Source of the DNA: Chelydra serpentina
Lineage: Eukaryota; Chordata; Testudines; Chelydridae
DNA: 64,000 nt
Assembly: GCA_037349315.1 (NCBI GenBank)
Contig: JBAIAC010000007.1
Span: 8,494,001-8,558,000, forward strand
Reading direction: 5' to 3'
This document shows positions 32,442-44,135 of the stretch, piece by piece. The position numbers and the translations under genes are program-made. The first letter of the stretch is position 1; the number at the start of each line of letters is the position of its first letter. The notes beneath the pieces were generated by a model. That model ran no database searches, was not told the DNA's origin, and saw only the letters and a list, made by a program, of their open reading frames with translations.

Positions 32442-33615
32442 GTGACTTACCTATTCCCAGATGAACATCAGTTGCCTCAATTCCACCTTGTGCAGCCTGT
32501 CAGAGGTAGGCTGAGTCCCTGACCCTTCAGAGGGCCAGCACCCCTCTGACAGTAATCAAAATGTACAGTGAATGCCTTCCTATGTGTGGATTAAAACATC
32601 AGAGGTATAATATCACAATGGTAATACAAGTGTTTGGTTTTCCATTTGATAAATTGGGCTGCATTTTCTTAATATGAATGTGTAATACTTTAGATACGGA
32701 GGTATGGGCTCCCCTAGATTTACACACAAGTTACATTAGAGTTTGTTGGATCATTATCTTAATGCTGCTTCATCATTTGACCGGTTAGGCCATCATTAAA
32801 GCAGTCTGGAAATCAAGAGGATCCACCTGGACTACTGGATAGTTCAGTCATGTCATTGGGTGTTTTCTACAAAGGCTTCATAGAGGGAGGCTCTCTGCAG
32901 GAAACACTTTGCTGATCGATATTTTGATGACGAGCATAGTAAAAGAACCTATAGAGAATAGAATGGAAAATGTAAATGGCCAAGACAGGACAAAATCAGT
33001 TATAGGGTCACTAGGAAAAGAATACATGATGAGGTATATATCTGAAATATGGAACTGAATAATTGCTGGCAGGAAAAGAAGATTGCTGTCAACTAAGCTG
33101 TATAAAAAGAATTGGAGGCTTCTTGTGAATCCCTGGTTTGCGTAAATGAAGCCTCTCTCTTAGAAATCAATTTAACTCTTTTACAGTGCCTTTGTGGCCT
33201 ATGAAACTTTTCATTATCACGGAAAGGATGATTCAGGCACAAATACCTGCCCTTTTGACAGGAAGACAAATTGGCTTCTATATCTATTTTTACAATTCAT
33301 TTTCTCGAAATTGTAAAAAGGAGGATTTATTTTAGATTGGAAATTGTATTAATTTTTTAAAAAAGATAAAATTTCCTATGCAGAGGGGAGGAAAAGCTTG
33401 TCACATTTTGCATTTAGTGATTTAATAAGCCTAGTGACCCATACCCAAAAGATTTGTCCCCTCCTTCTTGATTCTATTTTCTAATATGTTTTAATGTACA
33501 ACCAGGCTAATCACATACTGGGACGACAAAATATGAGGAAATCATTTATTCAGTGGCCTGATTCTGCCAGCCTTGATTTCAGCTGACCTGATCCAGAGCC
33601 TACTGAAGTCAATAG
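32442..33615. other. Unrecognised sequence
   Basis: No gene or repeat assigned. Confidence 0.35.
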
Positions 33616-34800
33616 AACATAAGAACGGACATACTGGGTTAGACCAAAGGTCCATCTAGCCCAGGGATGGGCAAACTACAGCCCATCGGCCACATCCAGC
33701 CCGTGGGACAATCCTGCCTGGCCCCTGAGCTCCCAGCTGGGAAGGCTATCCTCTCCCCCTTCTCCTGCTATCTCCCCTCCACCGGAGCCATGCCGCTGAA
33801 CGGGCAGCGCTCTGGGGAGGGGAGGGAAGGGTGATTAGGGTCGGGGGGTCTCAGGAGGGGACACTCAGGGGACAAGGAGTGGGGGGGGAGAGTTGGATGG
33901 GTCGAGGATTCTGAGGGGGGCAGTTAGGGGGCAGGAAGTGGGAGGGGGAAGATAGGAGGTGGGACCAGGCTGTGTGGGGAGGCACAGCCTTCCCTACCCA
34001 GCCCTCCATACAGTTTTGCAACCCCGATGTGGCCCTTGGGCCAGAAAGTTTTGCCCAGGCCTGATCTAGCCCAATATCCTATTTGCCGACAATGGCCAAT
34101 TGCCAGGTGCTTCAGAGGAAATGTACAGAATAGGGAAAAATCAAGTGATCCATTCCCTGTCTCCGATTCCCAGCTTCTGGTAAACAGAGGCTGGGAATAC
34201 TTCAGAGTATGGTTTTGCATTACTGCCCATTCTGGCTAATAGTCATTGATAGACCTGTCTTCCATGAACTTACCTAGTTCTTTTTTTAACCTTATTATAG
34301 TTTTGACCTTCACAACATCCTCTAGCAAAGACTTCCACAGGTTGACTGTGTTGTATGAAGAAATATTTCCTTTTGTTTGCTTTAAACCTGCTGCCTATTA
34401 ATTTCATTTGGTGACCCCTAGTTCTTGTGTTATGAGAAGGAGTAAATAACACTCCCTTATTTACTTTCTCCACACCAGTCATAATTTTATAGGCTTCTGT
34501 TCTATCCCCTGTTAGTCATCTCTTTTCAAAGATGAAAAGTCCCAGTCTTATTAGTCTCTCCTCACATGGAAACTGCTCCATACCCCTAATCATTTTGGTT
34601 GCCCTTTTCTGTACCTCTTCCAATTCCAATGTCTCTTTTTAAAGATTAAGCGACCAGATCTGCACACAGTATTTAAGATGTGGGCGTACCATGGATTTAG
34701 ATAGAAGCAATATGATATTTTCTGTCTTATCTATCCCTTTCCTAATGATTCCCAACATTCTGTTTGCTTCTTTGACTGTCGCTAGGATTCCCATTTATTT
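33616..34800 (-). mobile_element. CR1 LINE 3' end, inverted, split by a hAT element
   Basis: Reverse complement of the subfamily at 1465-2096. It starts with the inverted tail 'aacataagaacggacatactggg' and continues after the hAT element with 'atctagcccaatatcc', then UTR and C-terminal ORF2 sequence to about 34800. It covers more 5' sequence than the other copies, including the region equivalent to WAPH..RVQRR ('tttggttgcccttttctgtacctcttcc'). Many stops. Confidence 0.85.
33662..34063. mobile_element. Non-autonomous hAT element, perfect 8-bp duplication
   Basis: Ends CAGGGATGGGCAAACTACAG and, reversed, CAGGCCTGGGCAAAACTTTC. ATCTAGCC occurs exactly at 33654-33661 and 34064-34071, where the CR1 host normally has it once. 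Subterminal 'ggccacatccagcccg' and 'cgatgtggcccttgggcc' are inverted. The centre is a G-rich tract. Confidence 0.94.
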
Positions 34801-34892
34801 CAGTGGACAGTGGATCAAGTCTGATGACTAATACCTCACTCTGAAAGTAGTCCCATTCATTGAAATGAGTGGGACTATCTGATGAGTTAATG

Positions 34893-35642
34893 CAGGGGCA
34901 GTGAGTTGTATAGGCCCGTGGTGCTTGTGCTCCAGGAACAGTCAGAGCATGGGGGCCTGGCTCCACTAACGTTCGCGGCTGGGTCTCTCCCCCAGCCTCG
35001 CCTGCCGCCCCCGCACGCCTCCCCTGGTGCATCTCCCAGCCCTGCCTGCTGCCCTGGGAGATTTAAAAGGGCCCGGGAGCCCCCACCACTGGCAGCGCAG
35101 TGGGGCTAAAGTGGCTTCCTGCCATCCCTCGCTCCGTGCGGCCCGCCACTGCCAGAAGCGGCCAGCACGTCCCTGTAGCCCCTGGGGAGGGGTGTCTCCA
35201 TGCGCTGCCCCGATTGCCGACTCTGCCATTGGAACTGTGGCCAATGGTAGCTGCGGGGGCAGTGCCTGTGGGCAGCAGAGCTCAGAGACCCATGCCCCCC
35301 CCCACCTAGGAGCCGCTGCCAGAGGGGTGTGCGGGTCACTTTCAGGAGCTGCCCAAGGTAAGCGCTGCACCCCTCCCACACCCCAACCCCCTGCCCCAGC
35401 CCAGAGCCCACACCGTGCACCCAAACTCCCTCCCAGAGGCCACCCCCACGCCCCCTCCTGCATCCCAACCCCCTGCCCCAGCCCAGAGCCTGCCCCCGCA
35501 CCAAACTCCTCCCAGAGCCTGCACCCCTCTCACACCCAAACTCCCTCCCAGAGCCTTAGGCAGGTGTGGGGCGGGGGGGGGGGGGGGCATGACTTGGACC
35601 CATTCTGGGCACCACCAAAAATTATACAAACCTGCCCCCATG
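34893..35642. mobile_element. Non-autonomous hAT element with C-rich core
   Basis: Left end CAGGGGCAGTGAGTTGTATA and, reversed, right end CATGGGGGCAGGTTTGTATA. Flanks AGTTAATG (34885-34892) and AGTTTATG (35643-35650) agree at 7 of 8. Both ends carry the inverted words 'gtggtgc' / 'gcaccac'. 35380-35560 is an irregular tandem array of 'ccaaactccctcccagagcc'-like units of roughly 30-50 bp, followed by a G run. Long open frames in several frames here are compositional artefacts. Confidence 0.82.
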
Positions 35643-35650
35643 AGTTTATG

Positions 35651-36419
35651 TACTATTGAACATGAGACAGAGTGAGAAAATCTGGCCCTAATGACCAAAT
35701 CCAAAGTCTTTACTCCAGCAAAAGCCTGAGTCAGAACTAAAGCCATAGTAAGCCATAGCCTTGTGCCAAGAACTGCAAAATATTTACACCACTCCTTGTG
35801 TACAGTTAACCTAATACCATATACAGAGCATGAATCTTCCTCCAGGAACCTACCTAACCCGCTCTACCAAGTCGACCACACATTTCTGTGAAGTAACTTA
35901 CTGTGGAGGTAATAACAGTTTGTACACTTAGGATGAAATTTTAAATATCTGCCATCTCCAGCGCAGCCTGGAGTGTAGATTTTCAGAGATCTGTTTAATA
36001 ATTTATAGCTGTGCTTGGACTCAAGTCTTCCAGAATAGGCTTTTTGAATCATGCCCAAAATGGGAACAAATTAAGTAAAAATATCCTTTCCCTCCCTAAA
36101 CTGCATATGACTTGTTTGAAATGTCTTTTCTTTTTAAAACCCAGGGGTTAAAGTAAGAGGGAGCGGAGGAGAGAGTAGCTCTCCTTCTCCCACCCATAGG
36201 TCAGGATCACTCATCCTGGCTTCTCCTCCACTGCTTGGCTGGGACAGTCCAAGCTCGTTTTTGGTCTACATTATCCACCAATCTAGCTGTACTTTAGTGA
36301 ATTACCAACAGAGGGCCCCATAGAGCAATCATTAGAGTACATGTATGTTTTTAACCTGATGCATGTATGTTTTTAAGCTGGCTCATTCATTGCAATGGGT
36401 GCTACTGCATCTTTATCGT
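35651..36419. other. Unrecognised sequence
   Basis: No gene or repeat assigned. Confidence 0.35.
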
Positions 36420-36930
36420 TCCAGTCTGACGGAACCACTGAGTACCTTTGAGCATGGTCTTTCAACCAGTTGTACTATCACCTTATAGTGATTTCATCAA
36501 TGCCACATTTCCCCAGTTTGCTTGTGAGAGTATAGTTGGGACTGTATCAAAAGACTTACTAAAATCAAGATTTATCACAGCTTCTGCATCCCTTCATCCA
36601 CTAGGCTATGAACCCTGTCAAAGAAGGAAATTAGGTTGGTTTGGCAGGATTTGTTGTTGACAAATCCATGTTGGCTATTATTTATCACTCTATCATCTTC
36701 CTAGGTATTTAAAAATTCATTGTTTAATAATTTGTTCTAGTATCTTTCCAGGTATTAAAGTTAGGCTGATGGGTCTCTAATTCTCTGGGTCGTCTTTGTT
36801 CCCCTTTTTAAAGATAGGTCCTATGTTTGCCCTTCTCCTGCCCTCTGGCATCTCAAACATCCTCTGTGAGTTCGCAAAGATAATTGCTAATGGTTCTGGT
36901 TCTTCTCCCTCTTTAAGTTCTAGGTATTGC
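36420..36930 (-). mobile_element. Old CR1-type LINE, internal fragment
   Basis: On the plus strand it reads 'ctcctgccctctggcatctc', 'aattaggttggtttggcaggatttg' and 'gacaaatccatgttggc', with 'ccccttttta' and 'aagataggtcctatgtttgcc'. These are reverse complements of vertebrate CR1 5'-proximal sequence. No frame is open. Confidence 0.55.
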
Positions 36931-38639
36931 TAGTCATATAAAACAAGCCACTACAGTAAAATACAATTTACTATTTTTTGCTTTTGTTTTTAATTTTACA
37001 TATGCATTTCACAGTCTAATTTTTAAATATAGATTGTAAAAGGAATCAGAACAGTGAGGATGATTTTTTTTCCCCATCAAAATGAATCTGTTCTTGAATA
37101 ATCCAGGAATTCAAAAAGCATAAATATGGGAAGAAACCATCTATACAAATTTTACTCTGTTTTTTAGGTGCTTTTCTAAAATTTATGATACATTATAAGA
37201 CAACAGACTTCACATGGGATTCGTTAGTCTCAGCAACACAAAGCCTTTTTTGTTATTGACAACTAAAAATATAAAAAAATCTCCCGCAGTAATTCATAAA
37301 TTATGAACCATGACCCTGGAGATTGAGGCAGTTTCTAAATAATTACCAATAACATGTCAGTGCTTTTATTGAAATAGTAATGAGAACAAAATTAGCACTA
37401 GCTGGTTTTAAAGCTTTATACACTTGCTTGTGTATCTGGAAGAACATCAATATCAAATGGGATTAGAAAGAGGATGGAGTTGCCAGTGAGAGCAGGGGAC
37501 TCGACTCTGCCAGTCCTTTGTTCCTAACTAAAAACAAACTAATGAAGAGACTCACAATAGAAGATGTGAGATCCTGCAAACCCCGATGCAAATGAATAGT
37601 TTTTAGGCCTAGGGCTCTGGGAAGGTGTTTTGGGAACTCTGTCCCCTGCTGTGTTAACCAGTGCTCTATCCCCTGTGGAATATTCTCCTTCTGGTATGAA
37701 CGGTTGGATGGGCACGAATGGAAATTCCTCATCTGTGACTACTTGAGTCTGCAAGCTGAAAACTAGCTTTCCAACTGCATTCATCTAAAAGCCTGGGCAC
37801 TGAAACAGCCAAAAAAAGCCACACCCAAAGGGGTGAGAAGAAGCAATACAAGTTCACCTTTAGATCCAAGCAAATCCTTGTGGAAATGCTTTTGCATATT
37901 GAACCAGCTGATAATTATATGGAGATTTCCCTTAAATGCCTGTTTTGTTTTTGAAATACCCCAAAGCATATTTAACACAATTTGAACTCATTAATGAAGC
38001 AAACTAAAGTGTGTGTGGTGGTAGTCATTGTGGGTGGAGGAGGGCAACATTCCAGATGATGTACTGTAACAACCATATGTGTCAGTGACTTTTGACTAAT
38101 CTATTCTAAATTTCCCCAGATAAGTTATTAAAACTGTTCTAAATGATCATTGGAGTGGCTGGCAGGAATGGTGTCTGCAAGTTCATGTACACATTTTAGG
38201 TAATTTCCCCAATGGCATACTTCTAATTACAGCATTCTGTTAAATCTTGCACCACTCTGAGACACCCACACACCCCAAGACCCTGTGGTACTTAAAATTG
38301 CCTCTTAACTCAATTTAACTTAACATAACTCAATTTACCTGCAATGCAAAGGAATATGACATGACAAAGTGTGTGATCATACTAAGAATATCTGTTACTC
38401 CCCGGGTATAATGGGGAAATGTGGGTGCAGCATATTGTCACCCTGCAATAGCTCTCTCAGGCAGAAGTGGTTCTGTCCTGCTCCCCACCTGACTGCCAGG
38501 AAGAGCAGCCATACATGCTGGGGGAGAGGCATAGGGAGAGAAGGACAGAGCCCCTCTCCCTCCCCATCCCTGGCAGGCCAATCTGGTGGGGGGGGCACTT
38601 CATCCCCCATGCCCTCCCATGCGTCACCTCTGCTTCTAT
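36931..38639. other. Unrecognised sequence
   Basis: 1.7 kb without recognised gene or repeat. A G/C-rich block at 38470-38630 may belong to the MITE that follows. Confidence 0.35.
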
Positions 38640-38821
38640 GGGCTGGGAGTGAACTACATCTCCCAGGATGCCCTCTGGCTAGGGACTCCAATGTGTGGGG
38701 ACTGTAGAGTATCATAGAACATGTAGTAAGACCAGGGGGCTGGCCAGCAGAGAAGTATGGGAACATGAGGCACCTGAACTACTGTTCCCATGAGCCACCA
38801 CAGCAGCATTTCCGAATTGAA

Positions 38822-38874
<53 letters not shown>

Positions 38875-38975
38875 AACGTCCATTTAAAAACAAAAATTTT
38901 CATGGAAAATCTAAAATTTTGTTTTTATCAAAATTGTCTGGGGGGTGGGAATAATTCAACCATTGTTTGACCAAC
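38640..38975 (-). repeat. MITE, inverted relative of 26158
   Basis: Contains 'gaactactgttcccatgagccacc', 'tttcatggaaaatctaaaatt' and the end 'gtttgaccaact', matching the reverse complement of 26158-26460. A (TA)n tract at 38824-38870 has expanded inside it. Confidence 0.5.
38824..38870. repeat. (TA)n microsatellite
   Basis: About 23 uninterrupted TA units, inside the MITE at the place where its sibling at 26223-26240 has a short AT tract. Confidence 0.97.
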
Positions 38976-39895
38976 TGTCCTCTGCAAAGATCCGAGACTA
39001 AACTCAGCGTGCAGAATCGTGCTCAGTCCATACAGTCACTCCTGCACACTATGCAAAGTAGATGTGAAGATGGGAAGAGGATTTTGAGTTGTAACATTAC
39101 CGCCTGTGTAAAATATGTTCTGAGGAAGGTCTAATTGCTCTAACCCCCTCCCACTGCTTATCTTTCTAGGCATCAAAATCTGCAACTGATTTTCCCCAGC
39201 TTGGACTCGAAATGCTGATATTTGTAGAATGTATTCAGTGGTGTGGTCATGATGAAAACTCCAGGATGCTGATGCTGTGAAAGGTCCGAGGTAAATTCAT
39301 TCAGCTTCATTTGTTGCCTCTAAGTACCAAATTTTTGCGGATATATGGCGTAACCTCCCGAAATCTGCACTCACTCCACTGCTCCTTCCCCTCCCACCCT
39401 CTGCTGGATTGGAAAGAGGGAGACACCTGTTCCAAGGACACAGCATGGGCCAGGATGAGGAATAGGATAAGAATACTTCTGAGGCACCACTTTTTCCATG
39501 CAGTAATGGAAAGGAAGTTGCCTCTTGTATCTATAAAACAGAAGAGCAGGTAGGGCACCTCTTCTTTCCCCGTGACATTCAATGCCATCATGATTTGAAA
39601 GGCAGATGTGACACAAAGCTGGAGAGAGTAGAGCAGCAGAACAAACACCGTATTATTGAAGGTTTCCCTGGACCATGTGAGTGGCCAGAGCTAAGAAGCA
39701 GAGAGTAAAGGTGGCAAACACAACTGGCTAAACCAGTGGGAACAATGATGGAAAAAGGGACAGGTACTTTTAAAAACACAGTAAAATTCAACTTTTAGAG
39801 TTGGGCAGATGCAGCAGATGTTTAGATCCAGATCCTGTTTTATCCAACCACTCCCCAAAGTTCAGAGTGGTCTCTGGAAAAAAAAATCTAGTTAT
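38976..39895. other. Unrecognised sequence
   Basis: Open frames of 80-113 codons on both strands around 39307-39648 overlap each other and have no domain features. No repeat assigned. Confidence 0.35.
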
Positions 39896-40165
39896 TAGCA
39901 CTATTTTATTTATTATTTGTATTCTAGTAATGCCTAGAGTCTCTAAGGTGCCAAGTACTGTCCATACACATCATAAGGCAATCACTGCCCTGAAGAGCTT
40001 ACAGTTCAAACAAGCAAGACCAAAAAAGGAAGTAGTAGTACCCTCATGTTACAGAAGAATGGAGATCACTGAGCCAATGCTATAGAGAAACTTTGTGGTA
40101 GATTGAAGACTTGAACCCAGAGCTCTTGAAACCTAAGGTAGTGCCTTATCCATGACATCATCTTT
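39896..40165 (-). repeat. MIR-type SINE, nearly full length
   Basis: Plus-strand order: 'attatttgtattctagtaatgc', 'aggtgccaagtactgtccatac', 'cactgccctgaagagcttacag', 'taccctcatgttacagaagaatgg', 'gaacccagagctcttg', 'ccttatccatgac'. This is the whole reverse-oriented CORE-SINE including the tRNA-like end. It is the most complete copy here together with 2275-2548. Confidence 0.75.
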
Positions 40166-40792
40166 CCTCCCTAATTTTGACATCTCTCTAGTTTTTAAAT
40201 CAAATCTAGAGTTTCAAGGGAGGCAAAACAAGCAATGGGCCACTTAGCTGAAAATGGAAACTGAGACAGCAAAGCAGAGATGAGAAGGAAATGTATTTTA
40301 GATTTCTCTTGACAAATATTGAGACTGTTTTCCCCTTCACAAAGTCCTAAGGGCTCCTGCAAGTTTATTGTGACAAATCAGGAAAGCAATAAGTCCTTCG
40401 TTTTCTGTAGGATTCTTTGGGCACAGTTCACTGTAGTGTCATTTGGAATTAGCTTGAGGGGGGGCTGCTTGTGTCTTGGGACTCTTTTCTTATTCATGAT
40501 TTGTTTTGCAGTTTTTGTCCTTTTTGCCTTTCTGGATATATCCCCTGAAAGTACAATACTGTAGGTGTCTCCTGCAGGAAGCAGCAGGTAAGATGTAAAT
40601 GGATCTTTGCTTCACTTAAGCCTAAAATTCCTGTTTCTGAATCATCTAATAAAATGAAGTGTGAGTAAGCCAGAAAATGAATGAGAAACTCAGATTGGCA
40701 TCATTGTCTAGCCTGGAGGAAGGTGCACAGTAATGTTGTAAGTGATCAAAAATTCCCTTCAGTATTGGTTACCAGATGACTGGGATGGGATA
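40166..40792. other. Unrecognised sequence
   Basis: No gene or repeat assigned. Confidence 0.35.
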
Positions 40793-40965
40793 GCTCAGTG
40801 GTTTGAGCATTGGCCTGCTAAACCCAGGGTTGTGAGTTCAATCCTTGAGGGGGCCATTTAGGGATCTGGGGCAAAAATCTGTACTTGGTCCTGCTAGTGA
40901 AGGCAGGGGACTGGACTCGATGACCTTTCAGGTTGTTCTAGGAGATTGGCATATCTCCATTTATT
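40793..40965 (+). mobile_element. tRNA-derived SINE (tortoise type), tail form 1
   Basis: The head 'gggatagctcagtggtttgag' has a Pol III A box (TAGCTCAGTGG), and 'ggttgtgagttcaatcc' has a B box. The 60-bp head is essentially identical to that of the SINE at 42574. The tail is 'cttggtcctgctagtgaagg..tgttctaggagattggcatatctccattt', not CR1 octamers. Transcription would be by RNA polymerase III from the internal boxes. Confidence 0.88.
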
Positions 40966-41017
40966 TATACAAACACCCTGGAAAACATGGGGTTAATGAG
41001 CTAATGGGGGTTCAGCT

Positions 41018-41136
41018 GAGACATAGGTGAGAGGATTATTGCAGGAGTGGGTGGGTGAGATTCCATGGCCTGCACTGTGCAGGACGTCAGACTAGAGGAT
41101 CATAATGGTCCCTTCTGACCTTAAAGTCTATGAGTT
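41018..41136 (+). mobile_element. CR1-type LINE 3' UTR tail
   Basis: 'gagacataggtgagaggattattgcagg' to 'ccttaaagtctatgag' is almost identical to 5007-5124. Only the last ~120 bp of the element are present. Confidence 0.8.
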
Positions 41137-42567
41137 GGCTCTGCCCCAATGTCCCTGTGAGAAATGTCAGGATTGGTGGGAAGAGCTTAAGAAGGAGAAC
41201 CCCAGCTCAGTCGATGGAGGCCAGGGAAGAGTGCAGACCTTCAGTGCTCAGCTCCTGAAGAGAGGGCTGGTTGAAGGTAGGAGCTTCCCAGCCAACTGCT
41301 GCCTCTTCCCTGAAGAAAAGGAGAGCCAGATACTGACAGACCTTGAGATGGAACCATTCCCCGCTGTTACCTGTTAACCCAGTTTATTTGTGTTAATTCC
41401 CCTTGTTTCTGTTAATTGACTACCCTGGCAGGGAGGAGATTTTAAAGTGACCTGGGCATAGGGCCAAGTCACAGGAAGAGGCAGGCAGACCATTGGCAGG
41501 AGGTACCCAATGAGGAGAGAGCTGCTATGCCATGCCTGGCTACAAGGAGGTGCTAGTGGTGAGTCAACCCCTTTACAATGACATACCCACAACACACTAT
41601 TGAATCCCTGCTCTTACCACCACCATTTAACCATAAGTTCCATTTGGTCTGAAAGGGCTTGATCCAATACCCACTGACGTCACTGAGAGTTTCTCTGTTT
41701 ACTTCAGTGGGCTATAGATCAAGTCGTAAATCTGTTTGTTTTTTTCTGTGTTATTGGCAAACCTTGGAGATGAGAGAACTTTCATCAGTGATATGGAGGA
41801 GGAGGCAAGGAATTGCACCAACTGCTAAGATAGCTAGCAGTTAGTGCATCTGGGCTCTACTGGGAACATTTCACTTAAGCAGAAGTTGCAAATGCTTAAA
41901 TACCTGATACTGCTAATCCTTGACAAGCCTGGTACTGCAGACAGTGCTTAGGAATCAACCTCCAAAATGGCTGCCATGCTGGACCTACAGCTACCTCACT
42001 ACTTAAAGGCTTTTTACATGTACCATGACTGGCAACTATTGTTCCGAAAGCTGCCATCTATTTTCTTTCCTCCACTTTCTTTTCTTCGCTTGTGTATATA
42101 TCTTGCTGTTGCTATCCTTCTCATTAATAGAAGAAAGATGGTATTGTCTATAGCTCCTCTTACATACAACTGCCTTCTTTAATGCATTGCGTTATCAGTA
42201 GCACTGCACTGGGATAACTCCTCTTCTTCTAATTTCCAAGTGCAGATTTCCAGCTTTGACTATCACAACCCCATTTTGTTTAAAGTCCACGTGTGCTGTG
42301 TTCCCTCCAGAGGCTTGTGTTGCTGCAGCCTTTCAGGACTATCAATGCTTGTGAAATCTTTACTGGTTTCTAGCATCAGCTTCCCCTGCTTATTCTTTGC
42401 ATTGTCAGAAACGATGTCTCGGTTTACTTCCAGTGGCTCCGTTCTTCTCATTGGATAAAGGTAGAGGCAGATGTACCTGTGGGGCCCCTACTGACAACAA
42501 GAATGGTAGGGAGATGGGGATGGAAGGGCATTGTGGCTTCACTAGTCGTAGTGCACGTCAAGCAACA
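41137..42567. other. Unrecognised sequence
   Basis: An open frame (41105-41377) begins in the CR1 tail and has no recognisable domain. No other repeat assigned. Confidence 0.35.
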
Positions 42568-42573
42568 ATACTC

Positions 42574-42753
42574 GGGGGGGATAGCTCAGTGGTTTGAGCA
42601 TTGGCCTGCTAAACCCAGGGTTGTGAGTTCAATCCTTGAGGGGGCTATTTGGGGATCTGGGCAAAAATTGGGGATTGCTCCTGCTTTGAGCAGGGGGTTG
42701 GACTAGATGACCTCCTAAGGTCCCTTCCAACCCTGATATTCTATGATTCTATG
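42574..42753 (+). mobile_element. tRNA-derived SINE (tortoise type), CR1 tail
   Basis: Same head as 40793, with A box TAGCTCAGTGG and B-box-like GTTGTGAGTTCAATCC. The last ~75 bp are a CR1 3' end ('ggggattgctcctgctttgag', 'ttggactagatgacctcc') closing in ATTCTATG octamers. ATACTC flanks it at 42568-42573 and 42754-42759. The CR1-like tail implies mobilisation by CR1 machinery. Confidence 0.92.
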
Positions 42754-42759
42754 ATACTC

Positions 42760-43304
42760 TATGCTGCAGAAGTGGGCAGAAACCATAAATAACTTCCTTG
42801 CAACCCGAAGTGAAAAAATCCATTGAAACCAAGTCCTGGTATCCTCCTTTGCATCCCAAGAGAACGCTCAAAGAGCAGCACTGCTCAGACTCATGCCGCA
42901 TTGTAAATACAGTAGTGCTTTAGTTAATCTGCTTTCCTCTTCCTGCTGCATGAATGTTGTCCAAGAGAAACTGAGCCCCCATGGGGGGCGGCATTTAAAA
43001 AAAAAAAAAGCTTTTGATGTAAAATGACCATTTGCTTCAAATGAACAGTGTTTGAATAATAGATCAAACCCCACTTTGGTGCGATGTTTTTAATAAAAGA
43101 TGCACCTTTGCCCACTTGCTTTTGTAGAGTATTAACTTGAGAGACCAAAATGTATGACGCGCTCTCTCTAATCTAATAAATCAAAGCTTAATTCTCCTCT
43201 GCCTTTTCTGATTCTGACGACAACACGCGGCCACTAAAGGTGCAATTCAAACTCTCAAAGCTTTGAAAAGGCTGGGGGTTTTTTTTAGCCATCATTTAAT
43301 AGGC
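42760..43304. other. Unrecognised sequence
   Basis: An A run at 42992-43005 is the only notable item. No gene or repeat assigned. Confidence 0.35.
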
Positions 43305-43400
43305 ATCTGGGACCAAGTTTTCAGCAGAGGTAAACTGGCACAGCTCCATTGAGTTCAGTGGAGCTATGCCAAATTATACCAGTGGAAGATCTGACCCTTT
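43305..43400. repeat. Palindromic MITE (family of 12356)
   Basis: 'gaccaagttttcagcagaggtaaactggcacagctcc' and 'ggagctatgccaaattataccagtggaagatctgacc' are inverted around 'attgagttcagt'. A further fragment of the family is at 43474-43530. Confidence 0.6.
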
Positions 43401-43929
43401 ATTTTTATAGTTACATTTAGACAGGCATAATCTATAGATTCCTCCCTGGCCCCTAAAATAATAAATGGGTTACATGCTCAGCTGGTGGAAACTGGCATAT
43501 CACCATTGAATTCAATGAGGGAGGTGTGAGTCTCTGGAAATGACTCTGGGTACTAAATAGTGTAGAGAGACAGGGCAGTTAAGCAGCAAACCACTGGGGG
43601 GCTGGGTCCCGTGGATAGGAGAGACTGTCAGAGAAGCCGCAAAGGTTTGGGAGGGCAGGCGGCTCTGGAAGGGAAGCAACATTCCTTGTTGGAAAAACTA
43701 TTTAATTTTGACTTGATCCTCTGCGTTTCTTAGTCTATTATATGGGATCCGCTGATGCTGAACAGAGTTTGGGCTCTCAGACCTGACCCTAATCACTGCC
43801 TGCTTGTTGGCAGGTGAAGAGGATGGCATAGAGAAGACAGAAGTGGATCAGAGAGGATGTCTATATATGGTGAGATAAGGCTTGCAATCAGCAAACCACA
43901 ACATGCAGGCAGGCTTCCTGTGTATTCCA
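43401..43929. other. Unrecognised sequence
   Basis: Apart from the palindromic fragment near 43474-43530 nothing is recognised. Confidence 0.35.
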
Positions 43930-44135
43930 GCTTGGTGTAGTGATTAGAGTGGTGGGATGGAGTCAGAACTCTTGGGCTATATGCCAGATATTCTGAGGGA
44001 GTGTTTGCCAATGGTTAAAGCGGAGGACTGGAGATCAGGTCTCCTTGTTTCTGTTCCCAAATCTCAGGGAAGATGTCTTTTCGGTATACTGGTTGAGGGA
44101 CTGGAGATCAGAACCTATAGGTTCTATTTCCCCTG
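43930..44135 (+). repeat. Three tRNA-like SINE heads in tandem
   Basis: Three units of about 50-70 bp each read A-box-like 'tagtgattagagtggtggga', 'caatggttaaagcggaggac', 'actggttgagggactgga'. Each is followed by 'gagtcagaactctt', 'gagatcaggtctcctt' or 'gagatcagaacctata' and a B-box-like 'ttctgttccc'. They resemble the 5' tRNA-related part of MIR-like SINEs without the body. Confidence 0.45.

Noticed and set aside
34966..35746. Open frames of 130-210 codons, Pro- or Gly-rich
   Set aside because: They come from the C-rich tandem core of the hAT element at 34893-35642 and occur in several frames on both strands.
40793..42753. tRNA genes
   Set aside because: The A and B boxes belong to SINE copies with LINE-type tails, and one has a target duplication; they are not functional tRNA genes.
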